Below are positions 8,096 to 17,191 of a stretch of 64,000 nucleotides of DNA, in pieces. Position 1 is the first letter of the stretch; each line of letters starts with the position of its first letter. The DNA comes from Roseateles_C aquae. GTDB lineage: Bacteria; Pseudomonadota; Gammaproteobacteria; Burkholderiales; Burkholderiaceae_C. The stretch is taken from positions 310,001 through 374,000 of the forward strand of contig NZ_JAVXZY010000001.1 of the NCBI RefSeq assembly GCF_032337115.1. Reading direction: 5' to 3'. The notes under the pieces were generated by a model that saw only the letters and a program-made list of their open reading frames with translations, was not told where the DNA came from and did not search any database. The translations under genes and the position numbers were made by a program.

Positions 8096-9253
8096 ATGAA
8101 AGCCTTCAAACCTGCCTTGCTGACCACTCTGGCCTGTGCGGCCGCTCTTGCGGCTCTGCCCGTCCGAGCGGCTGGCACATCAGCCACATCGAGCAACAAC
8201 CCCTTGCTTTACAGCCATGCGGAGATGTTCAGCTTCGATACCGAAAGCTACCTCCTCGCGCACGCCCCGCAACTGGCCCAGTATGCGGAGACGATTTCTC
8301 ACTGGGCCGGCTACAGCAGCATCAGCCCGCGCGTACTGCTGACCTTGATCGAGCAGCACAGTGGCTTGATCAGCCGCCCAGAGCAACGGGCCGCCCTCAA
8401 CCGGCCCATGGGCAGTCTCTCCAAGCAGACCGGTTTCAACGCCCAGGTCCGTGATGTCGCGGATCAGCTGGCACGCCGGCTCTATGAGAGCGCGCCCCAC
8501 GAGGCTGCCGCCGAGTTCGGCAACGAGTCAGCCCAGTTCACACCGCTGCGCGCACTGCTGACGAACTCCAACGGCAATGAACAGGAGTTCGCCGCCACCT
8601 ATCAGCGCCTGTTCGGACGTGCCTTCGACACCGACGCTGCGCGCGCCCTGCATGAGCAGGCCGCCGCCAGCAGCGGCGATGCGCAAGCGACTACGTCCGG
8701 CACGCCAGACGCCAGCCTGGCCGGGCCGCCGGTCGGCTTTCTGCAGTTTCCGTTTCCGATTGGTGACTCCTGGCATGTCGGCGGCGCGCACACCAACACC
8801 GGCAGCGGCAGCTACCCCTTATCCTCGTTGGACATGAGCAAGGGCGGCGGCTGGGGCAGCAACCAATCGGCGGTGCGCGTATCTGCCTCGGCGGCTGGCA
8901 CGTTCAAGCGCCACTCCAGCTGCTTCGCCGAAATCGTGCACAGCGGTGGCTGGTCCACGACTTACTACCACATGGATCAGCTGCAGTACAACACGGGCGC
9001 GGCCGTGGCCAAGAACGCCTTCATCGGGAACCCGGCCAATAACAAGGCGCAGGCCTTGTGCAACGGCGGTGCCTCAACCGGTCCGCACCAGCACTGGAGC
9101 CTCAAATCCAATGGCGCTTGGCAGCATCTGAACACCGTCAGTATTGCGGGCTGGCAGATCACCGCCACGGGCAGCAGCTACGACACCAACTGCAGCCGCT
9201 TCTACCTGAGCAAGAACGGTGTCAAGAAGTGCTCAGGCTACTTCAGTCAGTGA
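8096..9253 (+). CDS. Secreted LasA/beta-lytic-type M23 zinc endopeptidase
   Basis: 385 residues: Sec signal peptide (about 1-25, ending PVRA-AG), a pro-region to about 205, then a catalytic domain of about 180 residues, the size of mature LasA. Zinc-site residues are visible as His232, Asp246 (SSLDMS) and the HxH pair His331/His333, with His292 in YHMD as the second catalytic His. Four Cys in the mature part (276, 322, 366, 379) are spaced 46 and 13 apart, the spacing of the two LasA disulfides as I recall them. Family members cut glycine-containing peptide bridges of Gram-positive peptidoglycan and elastin. It stands alone, 262 bases after the glycosyltransferase, and is followed by a strong hairpin. 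A role in predation or biofilm competition is inference. Confidence 0.88.
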   Translation: MKAFKPALLTTLACAAALAALPVRAAGTSATSSNNPLLYSHAEMFSFDTESYLLAHAPQLAQYAETISHWAGYSSISPRVLLTLIEQHSGLISRPEQRAALNRPMGSLSKQTGFNAQVRDVADQLARRLYESAPHEAAAEFGNESAQFTPLRALLTNSNGNEQEFAATYQRLFGRAFDTDAARALHEQAAASSGDAQATTSGTPDASLAGPPVGFLQFPFPIGDSWHVGGAHTNTGSGSYPLSSLDMSKGGGWGSNQSAVRVSASAAGTFKRHSSCFAEIVHSGGWSTTYYHMDQLQYNTGAAVAKNAFIGNPANNKAQALCNGGASTGPHQHWSLKSNGAWQHLNTVSIAGWQITATGSSYDTNCSRFYLSKNGVKKCSGYFSQ

Positions 9254-9559
9254 GTGCTGCTGCCGGTGCTGATGCCAGCAAGGCATGAGCATCGGCGGCG
9301 CACTGAGCTGTTTAGAGCGGTTTAGAGCTGTTTACTTGCCACGATCGCATGGCCGTTAGGCACGGTGCGGCGGCCGCTGGCGTTCTGCTTGGCGTCGATC
9401 TCGCCCCTGCCAGTTTCTTTTCACACCAGGCACCGGCATTCTGAAGGGCGGATTCATGCCATCGCGACGGGATGAGATCCACCGGAGATGCGCAGTAGAC
9501 GCGGTTGGCGCAACACCCTAAGCCGGCCACTGCCATTGGCCGCTTGCCTCAGCCCACCC
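9254..9559. other. Convergent intergenic spacer
   Basis: 306 bases between two convergent genes. Apart from the hairpin at 9262-9296 it holds short iterations of GTTTAGAGC around 9309-9332 (three near copies). No open frame with a ribosome binding site or homologous look was found. Confidence 0.5.
9262..9296 (+). terminator. Hairpin after the M23 peptidase gene
   Basis: A 15-position stem (9262-9276 with 9282-9296) has 14 pairs, one of them G-U, and a 5-base loop, starting 9 bases after the peptidase stop. There is no clear T-run behind it, so it is either a weak intrinsic terminator or an mRNA 3'-end stabiliser. Confidence 0.55.
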
Positions 9560-11242
9560 TCAGAGCTTGAAACCAGGTTTCTTGGCCTTGAGCCACAGTT
9601 CCAGCACGGTCAGGATCCACACCGCTTCGCCGTAATAGCCGGGGTGCTCTCGCAGCCGCTGCTCCAGCAACTGGGTGACGAAGTCGCGGCGCAGGATGCC
9701 GCGTTCGACCAGGCCGTAGAGGCTGTCGCGGGCCAGCGCGCCGAGATCGGCATTGCTGGCCAGCCAGACGCCGAAGGGCAGGCCGAAGCCGTGCTTCTTC
9801 TTGGTGATGATCTCGTCGGGCAGGAAACCGCGCAGCGCTTCCTTGAAGAACCAGCGCAGCTTCAAGCCGCGCAACTTGTAGTCCAGCGGCAGCTGCATGG
9901 AGAAGTCCAGCAGGCTGTCGGACAGCAGCGGGAAGCCCACCTGCACGCCGGCCAGCCCTGTGGTGCCGACGACCTTGGGCAGATCGCTCTCGCTGAGCGT
10001 GTAGCGCCAGTCAAAGGCCAGCGTGCGGTTCAGCTCGCTACCGGCCTCGCACTCGCGCCAGGTCTGCTGCTGGTGCGCGGCCGGCGCGCCACGGTCGACC
10101 TGGCGCAGCAGCTCGGGTGTGAACAGCGCATCGGGCCCCAGGCGCAGCAGCAGGTTGTACATCTGCAGCCGTTCGGGCATCGGCACGCGGGCCTGCTCGA
10201 CATAGCTGCCGGCCTTGCGCGTCAGCGGAAAAGCCTTGGCCACACCGGTGGCCAGGATGGGTTCGAGCAGGTAGCGGCCCAGCGCACGCGGCACATGGTC
10301 GTACCAGCCGAAGATGCGTTGGGTGGCATAGCGCGAGTTGCCGCCGAACAGCTCGTCGCCGCCATCGCCGGCCAGCAGCTTGCTGACGCCGTCCTGCTGG
10401 GCAAAGCGGGCGCAGTAGTAGGCCGGCAGCGCCGAAGAGTTGCCAAAGGGTTGGTCGTAATGCGCGGCCACCATGGGCAGGCCGTCGACGATGTCCTGGG
10501 GCGTGACGTAGTACTCGTGGTGATCGCAGCCAAAGCGGCGCGCGGCCAGCCGTGCGTATTCCATCTCGTCGTAGCCCTGGGCCTCGAAGCCGATGGAATA
10601 ACTCTGCGGTGCAGCGCCCGTGACCTCGCGCATCATGCCGGCCACGGTCGAGCTGTCGGTGCCGCCGCTGAGGAAGCAGGCCGGCTTGCTGCCGTCGAGC
10701 TGGTCGGCCACCGACTGCTTGACGATGGCGCGGAACTCGGCCGCCAACTGCTCGAAATTGCCGCCGCGCGGCTCCTGGAAGCTCGGTGTCCAGTAGCGCT
10801 GCACGCGGAACTCGCTGCCCTGCCCGATCAGGCAATGGCCGGGCGGCAGACGGAAGATGCTCTTGTAAATCGTCCGCGGCGAGGGGATGCAGTGGAAGTA
10901 CAGATAGTCGTAGATCGCCTGCGGATCGATCTCGTCGCGTTCATCGGCGAGATCATCGGCACGCAGCGCGAAATCAATCTGGCCATCGCGCACCCGGTAG
11001 CAGAGGCTGAAGTTGGCGAAGCGATCAACGGCGAGAAAGGCCGCGCCGCTGGCATCGCGCAGGCCAACGCTGAAATTGCCGCGCACGGCCAACAGCTGCT
11101 GCAGCGCATCGGGGGCTGCCGCCAGTTGCTGCCAGGCGGCCAGCGCGTTGCCGGCTGCGGCCTGCTGCAGGGCGGTGCTGCCAAAGCGCGGTGTACCGCA
11201 CACCAATGTCTTGGACTCTTGATTCACTTGTTCTTGCTCCAT
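9560..11242 (-). CDS. Asparagine-synthetase-like protein with degenerate glutaminase domain
   Basis: 560 residues. An AGGGAC ribosome binding site precedes the ATG. The C-terminal synthetase half is intact: the ATP-pyrophosphatase loop SGGTDSS at 192-198, later LLAGDGGDELFGGNSRY and the KKKHGFGLPFGVWL segment. The N-terminal half resembles a class II glutamine amidotransferase domain but lacks the Cys2 nucleophile (it begins MEQEQVNQES), so it should not hydrolyse glutamine by itself. It may use free ammonia, another partner's glutaminase, or make a different ATP-dependent ligation such as a lactam or amide. It is the last gene of the 26-kb minus-strand EPS run, 38 bases after the double-GNAT gene. 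Substrate in a polysaccharide locus is probably a carboxylated sugar (inference). Confidence 0.82.
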   Translation of the reverse strand: MEQEQVNQESKTLVCGTPRFGSTALQQAAAGNALAAWQQLAAAPDALQQLLAVRGNFSVGLRDASGAAFLAVDRFANFSLCYRVRDGQIDFALRADDLADERDEIDPQAIYDYLYFHCIPSPRTIYKSIFRLPPGHCLIGQGSEFRVQRYWTPSFQEPRGGNFEQLAAEFRAIVKQSVADQLDGSKPACFLSGGTDSSTVAGMMREVTGAAPQSYSIGFEAQGYDEMEYARLAARRFGCDHHEYYVTPQDIVDGLPMVAAHYDQPFGNSSALPAYYCARFAQQDGVSKLLAGDGGDELFGGNSRYATQRIFGWYDHVPRALGRYLLEPILATGVAKAFPLTRKAGSYVEQARVPMPERLQMYNLLLRLGPDALFTPELLRQVDRGAPAAHQQQTWRECEAGSELNRTLAFDWRYTLSESDLPKVVGTTGLAGVQVGFPLLSDSLLDFSMQLPLDYKLRGLKLRWFFKEALRGFLPDEIITKKKHGFGLPFGVWLASNADLGALARDSLYGLVERGILRRDFVTQLLEQRLREHPGYYGEAVWILTVLELWLKAKKPGFKL

Positions 11243-11280
11243 CGATGCTTGTCCCTGGTCCCTGCTGCCGCGTCGGCCGC

Positions 11281-13665
11281 TCAGGCGGCGTCTGCTGCCG
11301 GACTCTTCTTGAAGCGCCCCAACAGCCGCTTGACGCTGCGGCCCAGCAGTTCATAGATCAGCCCTGCCAGGCCGCGGATTGTGCCCGGGTTGTAGGCGAC
11401 GATGCCCCAACGTTCGCGGCGGTGGCTGACCCAGGTGCGCTTGTAGTCGTCGTCGCCGATCAGATAGTCCAGCTCGGTGATAGCGTCCTTGCTCAGCACA
11501 TGCTCGAACAGCGCGGCGCTCAGCAAGGTGCCGGCCGACAGCTCCTTGTAGGCCTCGTCGTAGGCCAGCTTGAAGATGCTGGCCTTGCCGCCGTTGACCA
11601 GCCAGATCTGCGCCGCGATGGCCTTGTCGTCCAGCCAGGCCACGCCCAGGCGCAGCCAGCCGCGCCGTGCGCCCAGCCGTATCAGGCCCGGCACGAAATG
11701 CGGGAATGGTTCAGGCCGCTTCCAGCTGCTGGCATAGACGGCCTCGTAGCCCGCAATGCCACGCTCGACCTCGGCCATGTCAGTGATGACCTCGAGCCGG
11801 CCGCCACGTTCGGCAAACTTCTTGCCGCGGCGCTTGACGGTGCTGCGCAGCTGGCTGTCGCGCGCGGCCCAGTAGCTCGGCCACTCCTGCTTGGGCATGT
11901 ACCAGTTGCCGAAGCGGAAGTACGGCAGCGGTACCAGCCCCACCAGGCGCATCGCTTCCATCAGCAGCTGGTAGCTGGGCAGGCCCGGGTCCATCGGCGA
12001 GATGCTCCAGCGTGCCACCGCGCGATGATCCTTCTTGACGGCGCGCACCAGCGCTGCGAGCTGCAGCCGATCGACGCGAATGCCGTCCTGCAGGATGGGC
12101 GCGAACAGCGAGGTGTAGAAGTTGGTCAGGCCGCCGAGTTCAGGGCCCAATCGCTCGCCCTGGTTCAGCAGCACGGGCAGCATCGCATGCACACGGCCGT
12201 CAACACGCAGCACATAGAAGTGTGGCCGCTGATCTGGCGTCAAGGCGTGGTCGACCTGCAGGGCAAACCAGTCGGCGCCAAACTCCAGATTGCTGCCTTC
12301 GCAGCGCTCCATGAAGGCCAGCACATCGGCCGGGAATTGCGAGGGATGCGTGTAGTGCTCGACGTCGTTGCTCGGCCCAGCCTCGCTTTTATGCTTGTCA
12401 CGCCCGAGCAGCAAGGAGAAGCGCCGCAGCAGATGAATCGCCGTGCGCGAACGCAGATCCCGGTAGACGCGCAGATGCGAAATCGGTCGCGATTCGCTGG
12501 CCCAGGCCAGCAGATCGGTGTCGGCATTGGTGAAGAACTCCAGACGCCGCCCTGGATAGTGGCGAAACAGATGCTCCATCACATGGTGAAGCATGAGGCG
12601 GCCCGGCGAATAGTCAGCAAAATTCTCGTCGTAGCTGGTCTTCAAAAAGACAATGCGGCTCGCGCCGACCAGCACCAGCCGCGATGCCACCAGGGTGTCG
12701 TCAAACCAGAGCTCAAACACCAGCGCGCGGCCATCGCCGGCGAAGTCCGACATCGTGTCGCGGTAGAAGCCGAACTGCTGCGACTCCGGGCTCAGCGCGG
12801 TGCCCGCCCGCCCCTTCCAGCCGCTGGCCTCCAAGGCTGCATAACGCTTCAAGCCCGCAGCAATGTCGACATCTTCGTGCAGCACCCTGAAGCTGGTCCG
12901 CACATTCGCCGCTGCCACCTTGCGCAGATAGCGGCGAATGTTCTGGCGCAGCTTGGAACTGCGCGATCCCCAGTAGGCATCGAAGCCGCCCTGCAGCGGC
13001 ACGGCAATCGTCAGCGCATGGCCAATCAACTCAATGCGGCGCGGATCAAGATTATTTGTGTCGAGCAGCAGTGGGTCTTGGCACAGCAGGTCGATCGCGT
13101 GGCAAGCGCCTGGGAGCTTGTCAAACAGGCCCTGCAGCTGGCCGACACGGTGCAGCAGTGCCGCACCGAGCTGCGCTTGAACCGGCAGAAACAAGGCCCA
13201 TTGCCCCAGGTGCGAGGGCACCGCAATCAAGGCAGCCTGCCATTGCCCATCGCGCTCCAGATAGCAGAGCTGCTCCTTGCCGCTCTTGAAATGCTTGAGC
13301 AGATTGGCGATGAACAGCCGGCTGAGCATCGGATGGTCGCCAAACATGCGCCGCTTGAGCTCATCCCAGCCTTGCATCAAGCTGGCATCCACGTCGGCCA
13401 GCTTGCGCACCTGCCAGGTCCCGGCGTCGGCCGCCGGGCCATCCAGTTCCGCCATCGTTTGCTCCGAGCTGGAATGCCTCGGCCCACGCGCCGGCACGGG
13501 CATGCCCGGGGGTGCAGAAGGATTGGCGGGCAGACGCTTTGGCGATGGCGCAGCCACGGCCAGGCCCAGCGCGTCGCCCTCGCCCATGCCGGCGCGCGCC
13601 GGCATCTGGGGCTCAAGTTCGGGGGCGACGCTGTCCGGGTTGTCCGGCTGGTCTTGAGAGTTCAT
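11281..13665 (-). CDS. Tandem GNAT (FemAB/CelD-like) acyltransferase, two domains
   Basis: 794 residues from an ATG that overlaps the preceding stop (ATGA at 13662-13665); an in-frame upstream ATG-like start would run 72 bases into the aminotransferase gene and is rejected. After a low-complexity Pro/Ala-rich N-terminus (about 1-75), two related GNAT modules occur. The first has YWGSRSSKLRQ at about residue 231 and LKTSYDENFADYSPGRLM later; the second has YWAARDSQLRS at about 598 and KLAYDEAYKELSAGTLL. Such Acetyltransf_6 modules occur in cellulose- and EPS-synthesis loci and in peptidyl-transferases of the FemAB group. No signal peptide is seen, so it acts in the cytoplasm. The chemistry is unknown; acylation or aminoacylation of a sugar nucleotide or lipid-linked sugar is likely. 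Confidence 0.8.
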   Translation of the reverse strand: MNSQDQPDNPDSVAPELEPQMPARAGMGEGDALGLAVAAPSPKRLPANPSAPPGMPVPARGPRHSSSEQTMAELDGPAADAGTWQVRKLADVDASLMQGWDELKRRMFGDHPMLSRLFIANLLKHFKSGKEQLCYLERDGQWQAALIAVPSHLGQWALFLPVQAQLGAALLHRVGQLQGLFDKLPGACHAIDLLCQDPLLLDTNNLDPRRIELIGHALTIAVPLQGGFDAYWGSRSSKLRQNIRRYLRKVAAANVRTSFRVLHEDVDIAAGLKRYAALEASGWKGRAGTALSPESQQFGFYRDTMSDFAGDGRALVFELWFDDTLVASRLVLVGASRIVFLKTSYDENFADYSPGRLMLHHVMEHLFRHYPGRRLEFFTNADTDLLAWASESRPISHLRVYRDLRSRTAIHLLRRFSLLLGRDKHKSEAGPSNDVEHYTHPSQFPADVLAFMERCEGSNLEFGADWFALQVDHALTPDQRPHFYVLRVDGRVHAMLPVLLNQGERLGPELGGLTNFYTSLFAPILQDGIRVDRLQLAALVRAVKKDHRAVARWSISPMDPGLPSYQLLMEAMRLVGLVPLPYFRFGNWYMPKQEWPSYWAARDSQLRSTVKRRGKKFAERGGRLEVITDMAEVERGIAGYEAVYASSWKRPEPFPHFVPGLIRLGARRGWLRLGVAWLDDKAIAAQIWLVNGGKASIFKLAYDEAYKELSAGTLLSAALFEHVLSKDAITELDYLIGDDDYKRTWVSHRRERWGIVAYNPGTIRGLAGLIYELLGRSVKRLLGRFKKSPAADAA

Positions 13666-14840
13666 GCGGACTCCACCACGGCTGCAAATGTGGCGCAAAG
13701 CCAATCCATGTCCGCTCCGGTAAGTTGTTGGTGACAAGGCAGATGGAACAAACCCAGGCGCATCGCTGCCGCGACCTCGCAGTCGCTACGCGCCAGGCTG
13801 TCCCAGCGACCGAGGGGAAAGCCGATGGCCTTGAGTGCCGCAAACGCCGAGGCCGGTTCATCGACAAGCACCGGCAGCATATAGGGCGCTGGCCCCAGTG
13901 CTTTGACATTCTCGACCCAGGGCCGAACGCGTAGCAGACGACTCAGGGCGTCGATCCACCGTGCCGCGTGCTCACGGCGGCGCTGCCCCAAGGCCTCGTG
14001 ATCGGCCCGGCGCAGGCAGTGGCTGGACAGCCGCAAGCCGCTTCGCCCTTCGGCAGCGGGCGCCCAGCCGGCCGAGGACGCGTCCACCGCCGTCAAGTGA
14101 CTCCCCTCGCCTTGCTGTGACGCGACGTGCTTGCGCTGCAAGAAACGCTGCGTCAGTGCTTGCCGTGCTGGAGGACGCATCAGGCTCAGGAAACCGCGCA
14201 GCTCCTGTCCCCATGAAGGCGACGGCAGTGCAGCGGGCAGTACGCGCTCCACGCCACGTCCAGCCCATAGCAAGCCACCGTCGAGCGCCGGCACAAACTT
14301 CGACGGGCTGGCCACGACCAGATCACCAAGCCGCCCGATGGACTCACGGCCTGGCATGGCCAACCATTCCACGCCGGCAGCATGCAAATGGGCGCAGTCT
14401 TCCAACAGCGGCAAGCCGTGTTCATCACAGAGTGCGCGCAGCGCGGCCAATTCGGCATCGCGGCCAAAGAAGTGGCTGGCCACCACGGTGCGCACTCCAG
14501 CTTGGCGACCAAGCACGTGCTTCACCGAGTCCATTCGCGGCCGCAGCTCGGCATCCAGCGCGTAAAACACCGGCCTGGCGCCCAGGTGCAACACCGGCGC
14601 CAACAGGCTCAGGCAGTGGTAAGACGGCAGCAGCACCGCGTCGCCGGGCGCAACACCGAACTGATGCAGCGCCGCCGCCATGGCGTAGCGAGCACGTGGG
14701 TAGAAGCGCAGTTCCTTTTCAGGGCGCGGCCAGCGCCGCGCCATCGCGCCCTGCCCCGTCCCCCAGGGCCTGTCGGCACGCACGGGCAGGCACGGCGCTG
14801 CAAAGCCGCCGGCAGGCTGTTGATAGCCCAGGATGTCCAC
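13662..14840 (-). CDS. DegT/DnrJ/EryC1-type PLP aminotransferase
   Basis: 392 residues from a GTG 12 bases after the deacetylase stop. The fold type I PLP enzyme landmarks of the DegT family are present: LPSYHCLSLLAPVLHLGARPVF, the PLP-ring Asp in LLEDCAHLH, and the Schiff-base Lys in ASPSKFVPALDGG. Family members convert keto-sugar nucleotides into amino sugars with glutamate as amino donor, although some are regulatory or dehydratase-like. The lysine surroundings are atypical (SPSK instead of the usual SFxxxK), so a sugar aminotransferase is likely but a divergent function is possible. It is coupled to the double-GNAT gene, which could acylate the new amino group. Confidence 0.8.
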   Translation of the reverse strand: MDILGYQQPAGGFAAPCLPVRADRPWGTGQGAMARRWPRPEKELRFYPRARYAMAAALHQFGVAPGDAVLLPSYHCLSLLAPVLHLGARPVFYALDAELRPRMDSVKHVLGRQAGVRTVVASHFFGRDAELAALRALCDEHGLPLLEDCAHLHAAGVEWLAMPGRESIGRLGDLVVASPSKFVPALDGGLLWAGRGVERVLPAALPSPSWGQELRGFLSLMRPPARQALTQRFLQRKHVASQQGEGSHLTAVDASSAGWAPAAEGRSGLRLSSHCLRRADHEALGQRRREHAARWIDALSRLLRVRPWVENVKALGPAPYMLPVLVDEPASAFAALKAIGFPLGRWDSLARSDCEVAAAMRLGLFHLPCHQQLTGADMDWLCATFAAVVESA

Positions 14841-14852
14841 GCCGCGCCGCTC

Positions 14853-15803
14853 TCAGGACCGCGCCATGGTCTGGGCCAGGCGCAGACCGAAACGCAGCTT
14901 ATCGCTTTCCCACGGCGTGAAGCGCGGAATCTGGAACAGATCGGCCTTGGCACCGAACACGCCCGGATGGGTGGAGACCGCCGCGTCAAACCCGAGGCGC
15001 CGCACCAGTTCAACCGACTCGGCACTGTAGTCGCTGCCCAGCTTGCCATTCGGATAGGCGAAGAGACCGATCCGTTCGTCCAGCAAGCCTTGCAGCTGCT
15101 GGCGGCTGCCATCGATTTCAGCCGTCGCTGCGGCGGCATCCAGGCCGGCCAGGATCGGGTGGCTGAGCGTGTGGGCGCCAATCTGCATGCCACCCCGGCG
15201 CATCAGGCGAACCTGTTCGCTGCTCATCATCAGATCGCGCGGCAGCGCCACGCCGGCAGCGCGCAGCACGGCGTCGACGAGGTCCAGGCGCTTCTGCACC
15301 GGCAGGTATTTCGCCTTGCCGATGATGGCCTGAATCGCCGCGCGGCGGGCTTCAATGTTCTCCAAGGGGTAGACGCCCAGCAGCCCTTCGCTGAGCTCGC
15401 GCAGATCGAGGCTGGGCAGCTTGCTGCGCCGCACGGCCTCGATGACGCGGTCGTTCCACATGCAGCCGCCGTCAAGAAAGCCGCTGGCGATGAAGAAGCA
15501 GGCGCTGATGCCATGGCGCTGCAGGATGGGCATGGCGACGTCGTGGTTGTCGGCATAGCCATCGTCAAAGGTGATCGCCGCGGCACGTGCCGGCAAGGCG
15601 CCCTGCTTCTGCAGGCGCACTGCTTCGTCCAGCGGCAGCACATGGAACCAGCGGCGCAACCAGCCACACAGCTGGTCAAAACGCGCGGCATCGACTTCGC
15701 CCGGAAACAGAGGGTCAGGTCTTGCATGAACGCGGTGAAAAATCAGCACCGGCATGCGCGCCGCCACACCAGCCGGCGACAACCATCGATAAACGAGCTT
15801 CAA
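14853..15803 (-). CDS. Polysaccharide deacetylase (carbohydrate esterase 4 fold)
   Basis: 316 residues. The chosen start is a TTG overlapping the upstream stop (TTGA at 15800-15803), giving MKLVYRWLSPAGVAARMPVL; a TTG seven codons earlier is possible. NodB-type motifs are visible: AITFDDGYADN (catalytic and metal Asp), IGAHTLSHPIL (metal His pair) and FAYPNGKLG. Enzymes of this fold remove N- or O-acetyl groups from polymeric or lipid-linked sugars. No obvious signal peptide, so it may work on the cytoplasmic lipid-linked intermediate. It is one of two deacetylases in the minus-strand run. Confidence 0.85.
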   Translation of the reverse strand: MKLVYRWLSPAGVAARMPVLIFHRVHARPDPLFPGEVDAARFDQLCGWLRRWFHVLPLDEAVRLQKQGALPARAAAITFDDGYADNHDVAMPILQRHGISACFFIASGFLDGGCMWNDRVIEAVRRSKLPSLDLRELSEGLLGVYPLENIEARRAAIQAIIGKAKYLPVQKRLDLVDAVLRAAGVALPRDLMMSSEQVRLMRRGGMQIGAHTLSHPILAGLDAAAATAEIDGSRQQLQGLLDERIGLFAYPNGKLGSDYSAESVELVRRLGFDAAVSTHPGVFGAKADLFQIPRFTPWESDKLRFGLRLAQTMARS

Positions 15804-17149
15804 GCCGCAGTCCCCCAGGTCCAACGCAGACGCGAGGGCTTCTTCTTGACCGCGCCCTTGCCCGCCTTTTCAGCTTCCTTGGCCGCCAAGGCCGCAGCCT
15901 CGGCCTCTTCCTCGATCCAGCCCTTGCGGTCCAGCCAGGCGCGAGCCAGCACGATGACGATCATGGTGTTGTAAGGCAGGTCGAAATAGGCCAGGCTCAG
16001 GAAGGCGCCGCCGACGAAATAACCTGCCATGCTGACCTGGCACATCGCGCCCAGATCGGCCACCCACTGCGTCTGTGGCAGCTTGGCGCCGCGCTTGCGC
16101 AGATCATTGGCCGACAACCAGACGAAGAGCCACAGCAGCAGGTAGATGAAGAGCCCGATGAAGCCATGCTCACCGAGGATCTGGAAATAGATGCTGTGGG
16201 CGGCGTGGATGTCAGTGGGATCAGGCGCGTACTTGCCGAACATCACCGGGTTGTAGATATTGAAGCCGCCGCCGAAGAACTTGTCCTTGGCCAGGTTGTA
16301 GGCCATCCACCAGGCATTGATGCGGCCCATGGCCGAGCCGTCGGCCTGGTACTCACCGATGGTTTCCATCCGGTTGAACCAGTGCGAGGGCATGAAACTG
16401 TAGAAGGCGCCGCCAACGACCACGCCGATCAAGAGCGTGGTGAATTTGTTCTTTGAACGGACCCACAAGACGGCCGCCATCGCAGCCAGCGCCAGCAAGG
16501 CGCCGCGCGAGTGGCTGCCCAGCGCCGAGGCCACCGAGATCAGCATGCTGCCCAGCAGCGCCAGCTTCAGCCAGCGGCTCTGGCTGCGCATCTGCAGATA
16601 GCGCATGAAGGGAATGATCATGATGATGGCCAGGGCCAGCTCGTTATTCCCCTCAATGAAGGTGCTCTCCGGGCCCCAAACCCGGTCGTTGCCACCCGAG
16701 GTGATGGTGAAGATGCCGCCTTTGACACCATAGAAGCCGATCGAGATCGCCAGCATCCACACCAGCACCTCGATATGGTGCTTGGTGCGCAGCATGGCCA
16801 GGGCAATCAGGATCATGAAGTCGATCTTCATCACCTTCTTCCAGCCCTCGTAGCTGCCTTCTACGTCATAGGAAAACGGTAGCGTGATACAGAACCACAG
16901 CATCAGCATCATGAAGGTGGCCGTCTCTCGACAGACCGGGAACTTGCGCTTGTTGTCCCTGATCGCCAAGAAGGCGATCAGCGTGACCACGGCCACCACC
17001 ATCGCGACCGGAAACGTCTTGATGCGGTGCCCGAACACGTGCGGGCTCATGATGCTGACGATGGTCCAGCTCATGATGCCTATCCAGGGCTGGCGCAGCG
17101 TGTAGATCATCGCCATCGCCAGCAGCGTGAAATAGAACAGGTCACGCAT
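15800..17149 (-). CDS. O-antigen-ligase-like protein, exosortase A-associated (putative O-glycosylation ligase)
   Basis: 449 residues with about ten hydrophobic segments and a charged Lys/Ala tail. MRDLFYFTLLAMAMIYTLRQ at the start and the periplasmic loop with DRVWGPESTFIEGNNELAL and HSIYFQILGEHGFIGLFIYL fit the Wzy/WaaL superfamily branch that co-occurs with XrtA (TIGR03097 type). The predicted reaction is transfer of a lipid-linked glycan onto a protein or polymer at the periplasmic face; glycosylation of PEP-CTERM proteins is the proposed but unproven role. It could instead be the polymerase of the exopolysaccharide, since no other Wzy candidate appears in this window. Confidence 0.87.
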   Translation of the reverse strand: MRDLFYFTLLAMAMIYTLRQPWIGIMSWTIVSIMSPHVFGHRIKTFPVAMVVAVVTLIAFLAIRDNKRKFPVCRETATFMMLMLWFCITLPFSYDVEGSYEGWKKVMKIDFMILIALAMLRTKHHIEVLVWMLAISIGFYGVKGGIFTITSGGNDRVWGPESTFIEGNNELALAIIMIIPFMRYLQMRSQSRWLKLALLGSMLISVASALGSHSRGALLALAAMAAVLWVRSKNKFTTLLIGVVVGGAFYSFMPSHWFNRMETIGEYQADGSAMGRINAWWMAYNLAKDKFFGGGFNIYNPVMFGKYAPDPTDIHAAHSIYFQILGEHGFIGLFIYLLLWLFVWLSANDLRKRGAKLPQTQWVADLGAMCQVSMAGYFVGGAFLSLAYFDLPYNTMIVIVLARAWLDRKGWIEEEAEAAALAAKEAEKAGKGAVKKKPSRLRWTWGTAA

Positions 17150-17191
17150 GGGCAGTCACCTCTGCGGGCATTGACGGACGCTGACGAGCAC

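Noticed and set aside
11191..13734. About 850-codon open frame on the plus strand opposite the double-GNAT gene
   Set aside because: Shadow of the real coding frame; composition dominated by Gln, Arg, Ala and His, no domain and no ribosome binding site.
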